A DNA stretch of 64,000 nt from Gymnodinialimonas sp. 202GB13-11 (GTDB lineage Bacteria > Pseudomonadota > Alphaproteobacteria > Rhodobacterales > Rhodobacteraceae). The number at the start of each line of letters is the position of its first letter. The stretch's first letter is position 1. Position numbers and translations under genes: made by a program. The notes under the pieces are model-generated. The model was not told where the DNA came from. It did not search any database and saw only the letters and a list, made by a program, of their open reading frames with translations. The DNA lies in assembly GCF_040932485.1 (NCBI RefSeq), contig NZ_JBFRBH010000001.1:1-64000 (forward strand), given 5' to 3'. This document shows, piece by piece, positions 1-8,141 of the stretch.

Positions 1-504
1 GCACCGGCGTTGGAAACACGTTGGCGTGTATCGCCAGTGTTAGACCCAATACGTCAGCGCTTCATTTGCAGTCGCCGATTGGTCCGTAAACAAACATCCA
101 TAGTGTGAAGATGGTAGCGGAGGGGCGCTACCGTCAATCCCCCCGAGGCAGTGAGCAGACATTTTGTCTTGCGTTGCGCAGTGGCTCAACCTAATCAGAG
201 CGGGTCACCTTTTCGGACAAAATAGCATCTCGTGAGCGCTAGTTTCGTGTATTATCCAAAGGTGTTGTCCTGGATGAAGTGCGTGGCACACCAAGGTTGA
301 GACGCATACAGCTCATGCAAAAAAGATCACCACAGTTCCGTTAGACGTTACGCCTTAGTCGGAGAGGTGGAGCGAAACTGACGGTATTGCGTCGACCCTT
401 TTGATCTGAAATTCGGTATGACATGATTTGCAGCGGGTAGCTCCCACGACACCAGCGTGTTAGATCAGAGCCGAGGCCTACGCTGTTTCTTTCGGCCCTA
501 AGCG
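1..504. other. Region without a recognisable gene
   Basis: I find no convincing coding sequence here on either strand. The only structure I noted is a small hairpin at 113-132, with arms GGTAGCG and CGCTACC around a six-base loop. It has no T-run and no gene beside it, so I give it no function. The stretch lies directly upstream of a degraded IS110 element and is probably old intergenic or decayed DNA. Confidence 0.5.
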
Positions 505-1840
505 GATGAGGTGGATGGCTCCTGCTACATCGGCATCGAACGTACCAATGCGCAGTTGTTATCGACTGTTAGGAATGGAGCCACCCAATGACAGTAAAGA
601 CTGTGGGCCTGGATTTAGCCAAAGACGTTTTTCAACTTCACTACGTTTCTGCCACGGGACGCAAGATCATCAGCAAGAAGTTAAAGCGCGCAAAGCTGAT
701 CTCCTTCTTCGAAACTTTCCGCGTTGTATGGTCGGGATGGAGGCTTGTGGATCGTCGCATCATTGGGGCCGTAGATTGCGTGAACTCGGGCATGACCTCC
801 GACGCATGCCATTAGCCTATGTCAAACCATATGTGACGCGCGGCAACACGGATGCTGCTGATACGGAGGCGATCTGCGAAACGGTGCGCCGAACGACCAT
901 GCACTTCGTTGAGATCAAATCCGAAGACCAGCAAGCCGTACTTGCTATACACTGAGCCCGGGATCTGGTCGTCCGACAACGTACCCAGATCGTGAACATG
1001 ATCCGAAGCGTCCTGCGAGAGTTCGGGCACATTCTGCCAACCGGCATTGAGGCGGTGTCCAGGTTCGCTCGAGAGTACGGCACTGTAGAGCAATCGGAAA
1101 TGCCTGAGATTGCAGACGGCGTTCTCGGTGTGATGTGCCATCAGCCCAACGGCCTCAATGCTCGGATCGATGGACTGACGAAGCTGATCGAGCAGCACGC
1201 TTGGCTGGATGTCGATGCGAGGAGATTGTTACCCATGCATGGTGTCGGTCCGATCATTGCTTTGGCGATTCTCGCCGCCAATGGCGATGCGAAACAGTTC
1301 GAGACCGGGCGCGACCTGGGAGTTTGGCTGGGTCTCACTCCACTCGACAAATCCAGTGGCGGAAAGGAACGGCTGGGCCGGATCACAAAGAAGGGTGACC
1401 GCTACATGCGAAAACTGCTGATTGTCGGAAAGACGTCTTGCGCGCTCATGGCCAAGAACAGCTCAGAGAAAGCAGACACCTGGACTGCCAAGCTTTTAGA
1501 CGAGAAGCCCTTCCGGCTGGCGACAGTCGCCATGGCCAACAAATCAGCCCGGATCATCTGAGCGCTACTGACGAAACAGGAAGAATACCGGCAGCCGATC
1601 GCCTGATCCTGCCATGACATGCAAGACGCTTGATGTGATGATGCGAAACGAAGTCAACCAAGGGTAAGGACACCCCGACGAATGTCGCGGCCCTAAGACG
1701 TCGTTTAGCCGAAAGGAACCTTGTGTGTGGAACTGATCAGGGCCAGTGGCAACCGCCACGTAACCAGGCCGGACACACGACTGTACTGACAGACCATCGT
1801 TATCGCAAAAGTCGCTTGCAAAACAGTAGCCATCTACACA
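505..1840 (+). mobile_element. Degraded IS110-family (IS1111-type) element
   Basis: The left end carries GTGGATGGCTCC at 511-522. The same 12-mer is the left terminal repeat of the intact element near 19.76 kb. The right end has GTAGCCATCTAC at 1826-1837, a 10 of 12 match to the right repeat of the intact copy (GGAGCCATCCAC). Between them lies a broken transposase gene and then a non-coding 3' part that resembles the 3' part of the intact copy, with shared blocks such as ATCAGGGCCAG and CAGGCCG. Subterminal inverted repeats of this kind mark the IS1111 subgroup. The boundaries are approximate. Confidence 0.75.
588..1606 (+). pseudogene. IS110-family transposase, inactivated
   Basis: The start at 588 reads as a normal IS110 N-terminus (VGLDLAKDVFQLHY). 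After FFETF the homology moves to another frame near 713-722 and resumes as PRCMVGMEACGS, then YVKPYVTRG and AEAICE-like sequence. An in-frame TGA at 953-955 interrupts the segment that reads LHQARDL in the intact copy. The C-terminal domain follows, with GVGPIIALAIL and GVWLGLTPLDKSSGGKERLGR. A second TGA at 1559-1561 sits where the intact copy has Trp (ARIVWAVL). The natural stop is then at 1604-1606. With one frameshift and two nonsense codons this is a dead gene. It is clearly related to, but diverged from, the intact transposase at 19.8 kb. Confidence 0.9.
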
Positions 1841-1859
1841 CACCTCTCATCATATTAGG

Positions 1860-1975
1860 TCCCCCCGCAGTGCGGCTTCACCGAACCAGCCATTCGCCGC
1901 ATCCGCGAGATCTATGCGTTGCCCGAGATTCGCTTTGCGGACTTTCTTGCCTTACGGCATGTGGACTTGAAGGTC
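1860..1975 (+). other. Possible coding remnant between IS end and LysR gene
   Basis: One forward frame beginning after a TAG at about 1857 reads FTEPAIRRIREIYALPEIR and then FADFLALRHVDLK, which looks more protein-like than the surrounding DNA. It then runs into the antisense of the LysR gene. I do not recognise the family. It could be the tail of a gene cut by the IS110 insertion or by other rearrangement, or chance. Nothing upstream of the IS continues it visibly. Confidence 0.2.
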
Positions 1976-1977
1976 AG

Positions 1978-2898
1978 CTATTGGCTGAAAACCAAGTCAG
2001 ACCGGTTCGCCAACCTCTCTGCGAGGTGTTCAATGAAACTTGTAAGTTTGATCGGGGCAAACCGTTTCGTCGGATAGACCGCATAGATACCGCGAGACTG
2101 CACTGTGCTTTCGGGGAACAAGTGAACGGCCTTCTTTTCACGGATCAGAGGGAGAGCCAGATTGCTTCCGAGTTGCGCGATACCTGCGCCATGAGCCACC
2201 GATAGGGCGAGAGCTTCGGGGTCGTTCACGATGACGCATGGCAGGATCTCGTGCCGGATAGGATCACGGCCTGTCTCGGGTTCGAATTCCCAGGCAAAGA
2301 CCCGCTGCGACGGATTTGACCTCATCCCGATCAATCGGTGCTGTGACAATTCGTCCAGTATTTCTGGCTGGCCTGCGGTCTTCAGATAGTCAGGAGATGC
2401 ACAGACCATTGGCGTTACAGGCAGAAGCAACCGCGCAATATAGTCGCTGTCGGGGAGGACACCAGCGCGGATTGCTAGATCGAACTCCTCTGCCACCAGG
2501 TCAACGAAACCATCGAAGAGGGAAAGCTCGACAATGAGATCCCGATGCATCGCCTGGAACTCGGTCAAAGCAGGCAAGACATGAGTGCGTCCAAATGAGG
2601 TGGTCGAGGTCACACGCAGTGTGCCCCGAAAGGCGGCATGATCTTCCTGAAGTGCCGTTGCCGCATCGCTGAGTGCCTCGACCGCAGGGGCGCAGCGCAT
2701 AAGGAAACGCTGTCCCTCCGGCGTCAGCTTCACCTGTCGCGTGGTGCGCGCAAACAGCCGTGTCGAAAGTCGATCTTCCAGAGCCTTGATATTCTGGCTG
2801 ACAGCACCCGGCGACACACCAAGCACCTTCGCCGCACCGCTAAAATTTTCACGGCGTGCCGCTTGGATAAAGGTCTCAATGAGCCGCAGGTCAATCAT
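1978..2898 (-). CDS. LysR-family transcriptional regulator
   Basis: This is a 306-residue protein, the usual length for LysR regulators. The N-terminal winged helix-turn-helix is plain: MIDLRLIETFIQAARRENF, then GAAKVLGVSPGAVSQNIKALEDRL. The rest is the type 2 periplasmic-binding-like effector domain, with a typical FDLAIRAG segment. It is divergent from the DUF2798 and aldo/keto reductase genes, with 105 bp between start codons, so those are its likely targets. An A/T-rich inverted repeat just upstream of its start fits autoregulation. The VSQNIK helix and domain order resemble LysR proteins paired with oxidoreductases, but the effector cannot be read from sequence. Confidence 0.93.
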   Translation of the reverse strand: MIDLRLIETFIQAARRENFSGAAKVLGVSPGAVSQNIKALEDRLSTRLFARTTRQVKLTPEGQRFLMRCAPAVEALSDAATALQEDHAAFRGTLRVTSTTSFGRTHVLPALTEFQAMHRDLIVELSLFDGFVDLVAEEFDLAIRAGVLPDSDYIARLLLPVTPMVCASPDYLKTAGQPEILDELSQHRLIGMRSNPSQRVFAWEFEPETGRDPIRHEILPCVIVNDPEALALSVAHGAGIAQLGSNLALPLIREKKAVHLFPESTVQSRGIYAVYPTKRFAPIKLTSFIEHLAERLANRSDLVFSQ

Positions 2899-2936
2899 GA
2901 TTGATTATTTAGCGTGACTAATAAGTAATATCAATC
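2899..2936. promoter_or_regulatory. Probable LysR operator in divergent promoter
   Basis: Just upstream of the LysR start lies an imperfect inverted repeat, TATTTAG (2906-2912) and CTAATAA (2918-2924), with a five-base centre. It is nested within a perfect 7-bp repeat, GATTGAT (2899-2905) and ATCAATC (2930-2936). LysR proteins commonly bind A/T-rich dyads with a T-N11-A core in such divergent regions. The link to this particular regulator is inferred from position. Confidence 0.5.
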
Positions 2937-3003
2937 TGCGACATATTCTAAATTTTTCGGGCGCAGTCCATATCCAGTTCATCAAAACGAAAGGACTGAG
3001 CCC

Positions 3004-3246
3004 ATGACAGTACTGACCCATCACAAACTGCCCAAGTCGGCATCGCCAGTGGTCTTCGCGTTCATCATGTCCGCCAGCCTTGGTGGCGTGATGTCCGCCA
3101 TGATCACCGCAATCAACACCGGCCTCACACCGGGGTTTCTGGACCGTTGGTTGCAAGCTTACGCGTTGGCCTTCGCCCTCGCATTCCCGTCGGTCACCTT
3201 CCTTGCGCCCATCGTGCGGCGCTTGGTGGACCGGATCACCGATTAA
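3004..3246 (+). CDS. DUF2798 family small membrane protein
   Basis: This 80-residue protein has two hydrophobic helices: VVFAFIMSASLGGVMSAMIT at about 16-36, and a second around WLQAYALAFALAFPSVTFLAP. It ends in RRLVDRITD. The pattern (phase-ending Met-Ser segment, then WL..A..LAFP and a C-terminal P..RRL) matches the DUF2798 family of short two-helix inner membrane proteins of unknown function. The start at 3004 follows a short leader behind the LysR promoter. The aldo/keto reductase begins 13 bp after its stop, so the two are probably co-transcribed. Confidence 0.8.
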   Translation: MTVLTHHKLPKSASPVVFAFIMSASLGGVMSAMITAINTGLTPGFLDRWLQAYALAFALAFPSVTFLAPIVRRLVDRITD

Positions 3247-3259
3247 AGTGGAGATAGAA

Positions 3260-4042
3260 ATGTCCAAGACAAACAACACATCCGAAACCTTCGCCATTGG
3301 TGGTGACATGGCCGTTAATCGGATCGGCTATGGTGCAATGCGCCTGACCGGCCAGCCTGGCAACTTTGGCCCGTACGAAGAGTGGGATGCAGGTGTAGAA
3401 CTTCTACGCAGCGCACACGCCCAAGGAGTGACCTTCTTTGATAGCGCCCGGTCCTATGGTCCGGAATGGTCTGACAAGATCCTCGGTGAGGCGCTTGGTG
3501 GCACCGATGCGGTTCTCGCAACGAAGGGTGGTGTCGATAAGCCAGCGCCAGATCGCATCACCGTAGATGGCTCGCCGGACACGTTGCGCCGCCAAGTCGA
3601 AGAGGCCCTTGTGAACTTGCGCCGGAGCAAGATCGATCTCTTCCAACTTCACCGTGTCGACCCGAACACGCGGATTGAAACCTCGATGGAAGCCTTGGCG
3701 CAGCTGCAGTCCGAAGGTTCGATCCGGCACATCGGGCTATCGAATGTGGATCAGTCCCAGCTTGATCGTGCGCTTTCTGTCACCGCAATCGCCTCTGTCC
3801 AGAACCGCTTCAATGCGGCGGAACGTGGCGCGGAACAGATGGTGGATTTCACGGCGCGGGAGGGCATCGCTTTCATCCCCTACGGCCCTCTTGGCGCACA
3901 CCCCATGCAGGCCGGAGCGAAGCTTGATCCCAAGGATGCACTGACGTGGCTTCTGAAGCGGTCACCCAATATCGTTGTGATCCCCGGAACAACCAAAGTG
4001 GCGCATGTTGCCGAGAATTTCTCAACCTGGGCAGGGTTTTGA
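3260..4042 (+). CDS. Aldo/keto reductase
   Basis: I chose the start at 3260 (MSKTNNTSE) because it follows a GTGGAGA-like ribosome site and the N-terminus aligns with family members. It gives 260 residues. The catalytic tetrad is visible: Asp and Tyr in FFDSARSYGP, Lys in LATKGG, and His in LFQLHRVD. The C-terminal NADPH-binding part has VIPGTTKVAHVAEN. Most relatives run on for about 20-30 residues after this EN motif, whereas this one stops at STWAGF, so the tail may be truncated. It belongs to the NADPH-dependent carbonyl reductases. The substrate is unknown. The LysR gene upstream is the likely regulator. Confidence 0.88.
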   Translation: MSKTNNTSETFAIGGDMAVNRIGYGAMRLTGQPGNFGPYEEWDAGVELLRSAHAQGVTFFDSARSYGPEWSDKILGEALGGTDAVLATKGGVDKPAPDRITVDGSPDTLRRQVEEALVNLRRSKIDLFQLHRVDPNTRIETSMEALAQLQSEGSIRHIGLSNVDQSQLDRALSVTAIASVQNRFNAAERGAEQMVDFTAREGIAFIPYGPLGAHPMQAGAKLDPKDALTWLLKRSPNIVVIPGTTKVAHVAENFSTWAGF

Positions 4043-4077
4043 GTGCCCAGGCAATCCAAAGAAGGAGAAGACCCAGA

Positions 4078-4575
4078 GTGCGACGCGTAGAAACCTCTTC
4101 CGCCTCGCCATTGGCGGTGCAGTCCTTACTGCAATGCAGCGGCTGCAAGCCAGGCTTGGGCGCAGGTGGCTCTCCTCCTGCCAATGAACGAACACCGATA
4201 TGCCCGCGCCAACTACATCCCCGACGCGCCGCTGCGTTCGGTTGTTGGCAATGGTAAAGTACTCAACGGTACTGTGGTCTCGACCACCGATGGATCGCCA
4301 GTCGCCGGAGCACGCGTAGAGTTCCGGCTCCATACCACACCCGATGGCGAGATCGCGGTGAGCAAAACCCGGCCAATCGCGGCACCACCTTCACCGACGC
4401 CGACGGTCAATTCCGCATCCAGTCGGACCCACCCTTGCCAGTCTACGACAATTCCGTTCCACATATCCACACCCGGATCACGGCCAATGGGCACACCGAG
4501 TTCTACCACCGCCATGTTCCCGACGATGCGGTGGTAGATGAGGGCGCCGAAGTGATCCTCGAAGCCACAACCTGA
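4078..4575 (+). pseudogene. Intradiol ring-cleavage dioxygenase-like gene, decayed
   Basis: A ribosome site GAAGGAG (4061-4067) precedes a broken gene. One frame gives a Tat-like leader (TRRNLFRLAIGGAVL). A second frame gives YIPDAPLRSVVGNGKVLNG and SPVAGARVEFRLHTTPDG. A third frame from about 4375 gives TTFTDADGQFRIQSDPP, VPHIHTRITANGHTEFYHRH, and a normal-looking end at the TGA of 4573-4575. The order (leader, beta-sandwich repeat, H-IH and Y-HRH metal-site region) matches the secreted protocatechuate-dioxygenase-like family. At least two frameshifts and loss of a clear start make it non-functional. Confidence 0.78.
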
Positions 4576-4648
4576 ATTCGACGGTCCGTTCAGCCGCAAG
4601 GACAGGCCGCACCTCCTCAAAACTCAACACGTCGAAAGGATTGCAGCC

Positions 4649-4870
4649 ATGTCTGCCATCGCTACCTCTTTGCCGCATGATGCTGTTTCATCGGACCAAA
4701 TCTCCAACCGGTTCTGGCCCACACTTCTCACCCTTGCTTTTGGTGCCTTCGTCATCGGCACATCTGAATTCCTGATCATGGGCATCTTGCCCGATGTTGC
4801 AGCCTCCCTCGGCGTCTCCGTAGGCGCAGCCGGTCAACTTGTCACCGCATTCGCATTTGGCATCGCCTTA
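4649..4870 (+). pseudogene. MFS transporter, 5' fragment
   Basis: The first ~74 codons (MSAIATSLP to AFAFGIAL) are a clear start of an AraJ/DHA1-type drug-efflux or inner-membrane MFS protein. They include the first helix (FGAFVIGTSEFLIMGILP), then DVAASLGVSVGAAGQLVTAFAFG. A full protein would be near 400 residues. After about 4870 the open frame continues only as unrelated sequence that resembles intergenic debris and stops at 5104. This is therefore a deletion or rearrangement junction, not a complete gene. Confidence 0.8.
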
Positions 4871-5293
4871 CAGGAGTCAGCTTCGCGGGACATTTCCGAC
4901 ATTGGATTTTGGCGCTTCGCTGACGCAGCGTCCGTTCGCAGGTGCAACACCATTTCCGCCGCGCAACAGCATGTGTCGCTACAGCGGTCATTCAAACGGT
5001 GGCCCGATGGTCCGTTCCAACCGTACTTTCGCCGCACGACCTATGGAGAACTCAGACGCGGCCAAGACGGCCGTCTACAATCCGAGTGCCAATGTCCGCA
5101 GTGAGAGCAAGAGCCGCCCTTTCTGCCGCTAACTGGATTGGTAGCGTTCGAGTTATCGTCGGTGCCTGCTACAGATTTACCGCCCCGAGCCACCTGTCTC
5201 ACACAGGTAAAGATGGCCTACTGCCTGCTTTCTTCGCCGAGCGACGTACTCTGCAATGAGTGGATGACACATCTTTTCTCTCCTAGGCGAGGG
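4871..5293. other. Debris downstream of the MFS fragment
   Basis: Short open frames exist here but none reads like a protein family. The stretch includes AGCGGTCATTC (4983-4993), a short motif that recurs in other gene-free parts of this window. It is best regarded as decayed DNA left by the deletion that removed the rest of the MFS gene. Confidence 0.45.
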
Positions 5294-5755
5294 CTACTTT
5301 GCGTTTGGCTCCCTGCTGCTGACAGCGTTGGGTTGCCATGACGATAAAACGATTTCCGAGTGGGTCTTCTCGATACAGGGCAAAGATTGGAGCTCTTCCA
5401 ACATGAACCGCTCAAAATCGACGATTGAGGCGGCCCTGACCTTTAGCAGGTAACTCCAAGCGCCTGTCACGTGATGGCACTCAAGGATATTAGGCAGTTC
5501 TACGAGTTTGGCATGAAAGGCACCCTGCCGGCCCTCGCGCGTCGAGAAGACATAAACCATGGCCATAACCGGTAGCCCGATCGCCTCGTAGTCCACGTCG
5601 ACCGTCCAACGCCGAATCGTTCCGGACTGCACCATCTTCTTGATTCGCTCCGTTACAGAGGACGTCGCCAGACCCACATCTTGTGCGATCTTCGCATGTG
5701 AGCGTCGAGCATCGCTTTGTAGCAGGTCCACTATTTTTTTATCGATCTTGTCCAT
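5294..5755 (-). CDS. Lrp/AsnC-family transcriptional regulator
   Basis: The protein has 153 residues. The N-terminal helix-turn-helix is standard for Lrp/AsnC (MDKIDKKIVDLLQSDARRSH, then IAQDVGLATSSVTERIKKMVQSGTI). The C-terminal RAM domain follows, with the conserved ECHHVTGAWSYLLKV block where the family usually has E.....G..DYLL.V. Lrp proteins act as dimers or octamers that sense amino acids. It is divergent from the catabolic operon starting at 5850, with 94 bp between, and that gap contains a strong inverted repeat. It probably controls this operon, which encodes an aminotransferase among others. Confidence 0.93.
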   Translation of the reverse strand: MDKIDKKIVDLLQSDARRSHAKIAQDVGLATSSVTERIKKMVQSGTIRRWTVDVDYEAIGLPVMAMVYVFSTREGRQGAFHAKLVELPNILECHHVTGAWSYLLKVRAASIVDFERFMLEELQSLPCIEKTHSEIVLSSWQPNAVSSREPNAK

Positions 5756-5763
5756 TCTTCACT

Positions 5764-5828
5764 CTGACTATTTGTCGGATATTTTATTATATTGACATTA
5801 TTCAGACGGCCTATCAATAAATAGTCAG
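5764..5828. promoter_or_regulatory. Lrp-type operator pair and promoter
   Basis: A perfect 10-bp inverted repeat, CTGACTATTT (5764-5773) and AAATAGTCAG (5819-5828), flanks the forward promoter. The arm centres are 55 bp apart, about five helical turns, which suits two regulator dimers on one DNA face. A TTGACA (5792-5797) with AATAAA (5816-5821) 18 bp on could be the -35 and -10 of the catabolic operon. The promoter hexamers are a reading by eye; the inverted repeat is certain. Confidence 0.65.
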
Positions 5829-5849
5829 TCAAAATACTGGATAAATGCG

Positions 5850-6188
5850 ATGATCACCTGCCATATCACTTATCAGATTGATCCGATGAAAACATCTGAC
5901 TTTGAAGTTTATGCACAAGCCTGGATCCCTCTTGTCGAGCGCTTTGGCGGTACGCACCATGGCTATTTCCTGCCCCACGAAGGGCCAAACGACCTTGCGT
6001 TTGCGGCGTTCTCTTTTCCGTCACTAGCTGCTTATGAGGCCTACCGTAGCGACAGCATGAAAGACGAAGACTGCAAGGCAGCTTATGACTTTGCGGTTCG
6101 GACAAACTGCATTGTGCGTTATGACCGCCACTTCCTGCGCCCCGTTCTGTCGGGGGATCTTAGCGGCATCAAACCCAGCGAGGCGTAA
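5850..6188 (+). CDS. NIPSNAP-family protein
   Basis: This 112-residue protein has a ferredoxin-like NIPSNAP fold. The N-terminal strand is MITCHITYQIDP, followed by FEVYAQAWIPLVERFGGTHHGYFLPHEG, a segment typical of the family (W.P.....GG..HGYFLP). The end is rich in aromatic and charged residues. It is the first gene of the Lrp-flanked operon and is followed only 3 bp later by the cyclase gene. NIPSNAP proteins often accompany catabolic enzymes in bacteria. No specific reaction can be assigned. Confidence 0.85.
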   Translation: MITCHITYQIDPMKTSDFEVYAQAWIPLVERFGGTHHGYFLPHEGPNDLAFAAFSFPSLAAYEAYRSDSMKDEDCKAAYDFAVRTNCIVRYDRHFLRPVLSGDLSGIKPSEA

Positions 6189-6191
6189 GCT

Positions 6192-7025
6192 GTGGTTCAC
6201 CCACTTTGGAAATTGCGCTTTGATCTAGAGCGGGGTCAGTTCGTTGACCTGACACACGCGTTTCATCCCGGAATTCCGCACGGCGCCGGTTTTGATGACG
6301 AAGTCAGAGAGACGTTGTTTGACCACACGCCTGGCGTCGGATCCATAGGTGACGGGTTCTTGGTGCACAAGCACACAATCGTCGGTCAATGGGGCACGCA
6401 TGTTGATCCGCCGATCCACTTTGTAGATGGCGGGCGCGCCCTTGATGACATTCCAGTTTCCGATATGGTTTTGCCGCTCTGCGTGATCGACTGCACAACG
6501 CAGGCGCAACAAGATGCCGACTATACGTTGGCTGTTTCGGACATCCTGAACTGGGAGGCGGAGCACGGACCTCTCCCGGAAGGGGCCTTTGTTGCGATGC
6601 GTACAGGATGGTCCAAACGATGGCCTGACGCTGCGAGAATGCGGCCTCTGGATGCGTCTGGTTGCGCCAGGTTTCCTGGCTGGGGATGCCAGGCCCTCAC
6701 GTTTCTCGCGCAAGAGCGGAACGTCACGGCGATTGGCCATGAGACAACCGACACGGACCCTGGCGTGAAGGCCGGTCGCGGTAACTTCGAAGCTGAGGCG
6801 CTTTGGCTGGCATATGACAAGTATCAGATTGAGCTTCTCGCAGGTCTCGATCTGGTTCCCAATGCCGGCGCTTTGATCTTGCGAGTTTTCCAAAGGTCAA
6901 AGGCGGGTCCGGATTTCCAGCGCGCGCCTTTGCCATTTGCCCAAAGGTATCAACAAAATGACGACGACAAATCTCGCTCAGCGGACAGGCAATTTGAGGC
7001 CAAGCCTGATCCGGGACATCGCTGA
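6192..7025 (+). CDS. Cyclase-family (kynurenine formamidase-like) hydrolase
   Basis: The start is GTG at 6192, 3 bp after the NIPSNAP stop. It gives 277 residues. The cyclase-family metal motif is present as GQWGTHVDPPIHF, a variant of H.GTH.D.P.H in which the first His is Gln. It is followed by DDIPVSDMVLPLCVID and a second block AIGHETTDTDPG. Relatives hydrolyse N-formylkynurenine, isatin or other cyclic or formyl amides. The 3' end overlaps the next gene's start by 68 bp in another frame, longer than usual. The last ~25 residues (QNDDDKSRSADRQ) look unlike the family and may be read-through after an old 3' change. Confidence 0.85.
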   Translation: MVHPLWKLRFDLERGQFVDLTHAFHPGIPHGAGFDDEVRETLFDHTPGVGSIGDGFLVHKHTIVGQWGTHVDPPIHFVDGGRALDDIPVSDMVLPLCVIDCTTQAQQDADYTLAVSDILNWEAEHGPLPEGAFVAMRTGWSKRWPDAARMRPLDASGCARFPGWGCQALTFLAQERNVTAIGHETTDTDPGVKAGRGNFEAEALWLAYDKYQIELLAGLDLVPNAGALILRVFQRSKAGPDFQRAPLPFAQRYQQNDDDKSRSADRQFEAKPDPGHR

Positions 7026-8127
7026 AGAAGGCATGACTATGGAGGGGGTCTTGCCTCTTTGGTTTGGCGAAGGTACCTGGCCCTCCCCAGACCACATTGT
7101 GTCTTCCGCCCAGAGTGCCCTCGCCACTGGCGCACATTTTTACCAACCGAATAGTGGGAATATGGCTCTTAGGGGCGCGGTCTGTGCGTACACGACCGCA
7201 CTATATGGTGGACCATGCCCTCGTGAGCGTATCACTGTGACAGCATCTGGCATGCAAGGGATAGCATTAACCGCGCAAGCCTTGATTTCGCCTGGCGACC
7301 GCGTCGTCACTCTACAACCAGCCTGGCCCAATATTGCCGAAGCATTTCGGATTTCCGGTGCCGAACTGGATTTTGTAGCGCTGGAGGCAAAGGATGGACG
7401 GTGGTCCCTCGATATGGATCGCTTTTTGGCGGCGCTTACACCCCAAACCAAGGCGGTACTGATAAATTCGCCGCACAACCCAACGGGTTGGGCCATGCCG
7501 CAATCGGATCTGCAATTGCTGCTGGAGCATTGTCGGCTGCACGGCATTTGGATTGTTTCAGACGATGTTTATGCCCGGCTCTACCGTGCGGACACCGTTG
7601 CGCCATCGCTTGTCAGCATCGCTGCGCTTGAAGACCGTGTGGTCTCGATCAACAGTTTTTCGGAGGCATGGTCCATGACGGGATGGCGTTTGGGCTGGAT
7701 CAATGCTCCGGCGGAATTGGGGCCCGTCTTCGCCATGCTCACAGAGTTCAATATCGCGGGTCCCGCTGGCTTTGTTCAGGCCGCCGGGGTGACGGCTCTG
7801 TCAGATGGTGAGCGCGATATCAATGATCTGAAAAGCAAATTGGCAAGCAGCTATGCCGTTATGGTCGCGGCATTGGAACGCATCGATGGGATCACGTTCC
7901 TCCAACCGGATGGCGCTTTCTATTGCTTCTTTCGAGTGGACGGGATGCAAGGCAGCCTGAGCACGGCGCGCCATCTCTTGCGCCACGCAAAGCTTGGTGT
8001 CGCGCCAGGTATCGCTTTTGGCGATGCAGGCGAAGGGTTTTTACGACTTTGCTACGCGCAGCCAGCAGATCGTATTGAAGATGCAGTCGACCGCCTTGCA
8101 CGCGGATTACCGCGGGCCATTCAATAA
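6958..8127 (+). CDS. Class I/II aminotransferase with catalytic Lys replaced by Glu
   Basis: I place the start at 6958 (MTTTNLAQR), giving 389 residues. Fold-type I features are all present: PLFGEG-like N-terminal region, NSPHNPTG (cofactor and substrate contact), SDDVYARLY, the MTGWRLGW block, and FLRLCYA, with the C-terminal substrate-binding Arg. The residue that should be the PLP Schiff-base lysine just before this block (SFSK in relatives) is Glu236, codon GAG at 7663-7665. Without the lysine, normal transamination is not expected. AAG to GAG is a single transition, so this is either an inactivating mutation, a sequencing error, or a changed function. The frame is otherwise intact. Confidence 0.9.
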   Translation: MTTTNLAQRTGNLRPSLIRDIAEEGMTMEGVLPLWFGEGTWPSPDHIVSSAQSALATGAHFYQPNSGNMALRGAVCAYTTALYGGPCPRERITVTASGMQGIALTAQALISPGDRVVTLQPAWPNIAEAFRISGAELDFVALEAKDGRWSLDMDRFLAALTPQTKAVLINSPHNPTGWAMPQSDLQLLLEHCRLHGIWIVSDDVYARLYRADTVAPSLVSIAALEDRVVSINSFSEAWSMTGWRLGWINAPAELGPVFAMLTEFNIAGPAGFVQAAGVTALSDGERDINDLKSKLASSYAVMVAALERIDGITFLQPDGAFYCFFRVDGMQGSLSTARHLLRHAKLGVAPGIAFGDAGEGFLRLCYAQPADRIEDAVDRLARGLPRAIQ

Positions 8128-8141
8128 GAAGAGATCGAAAA

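Noticed and set aside
953-1561. In-frame TGA codons at conserved positions in transposase genes, possibly recoded
   Set aside because: Many intact genes in the window end in TGA, and the same transposases also carry frameshifts or a TAA. Ordinary nonsense decay explains them.
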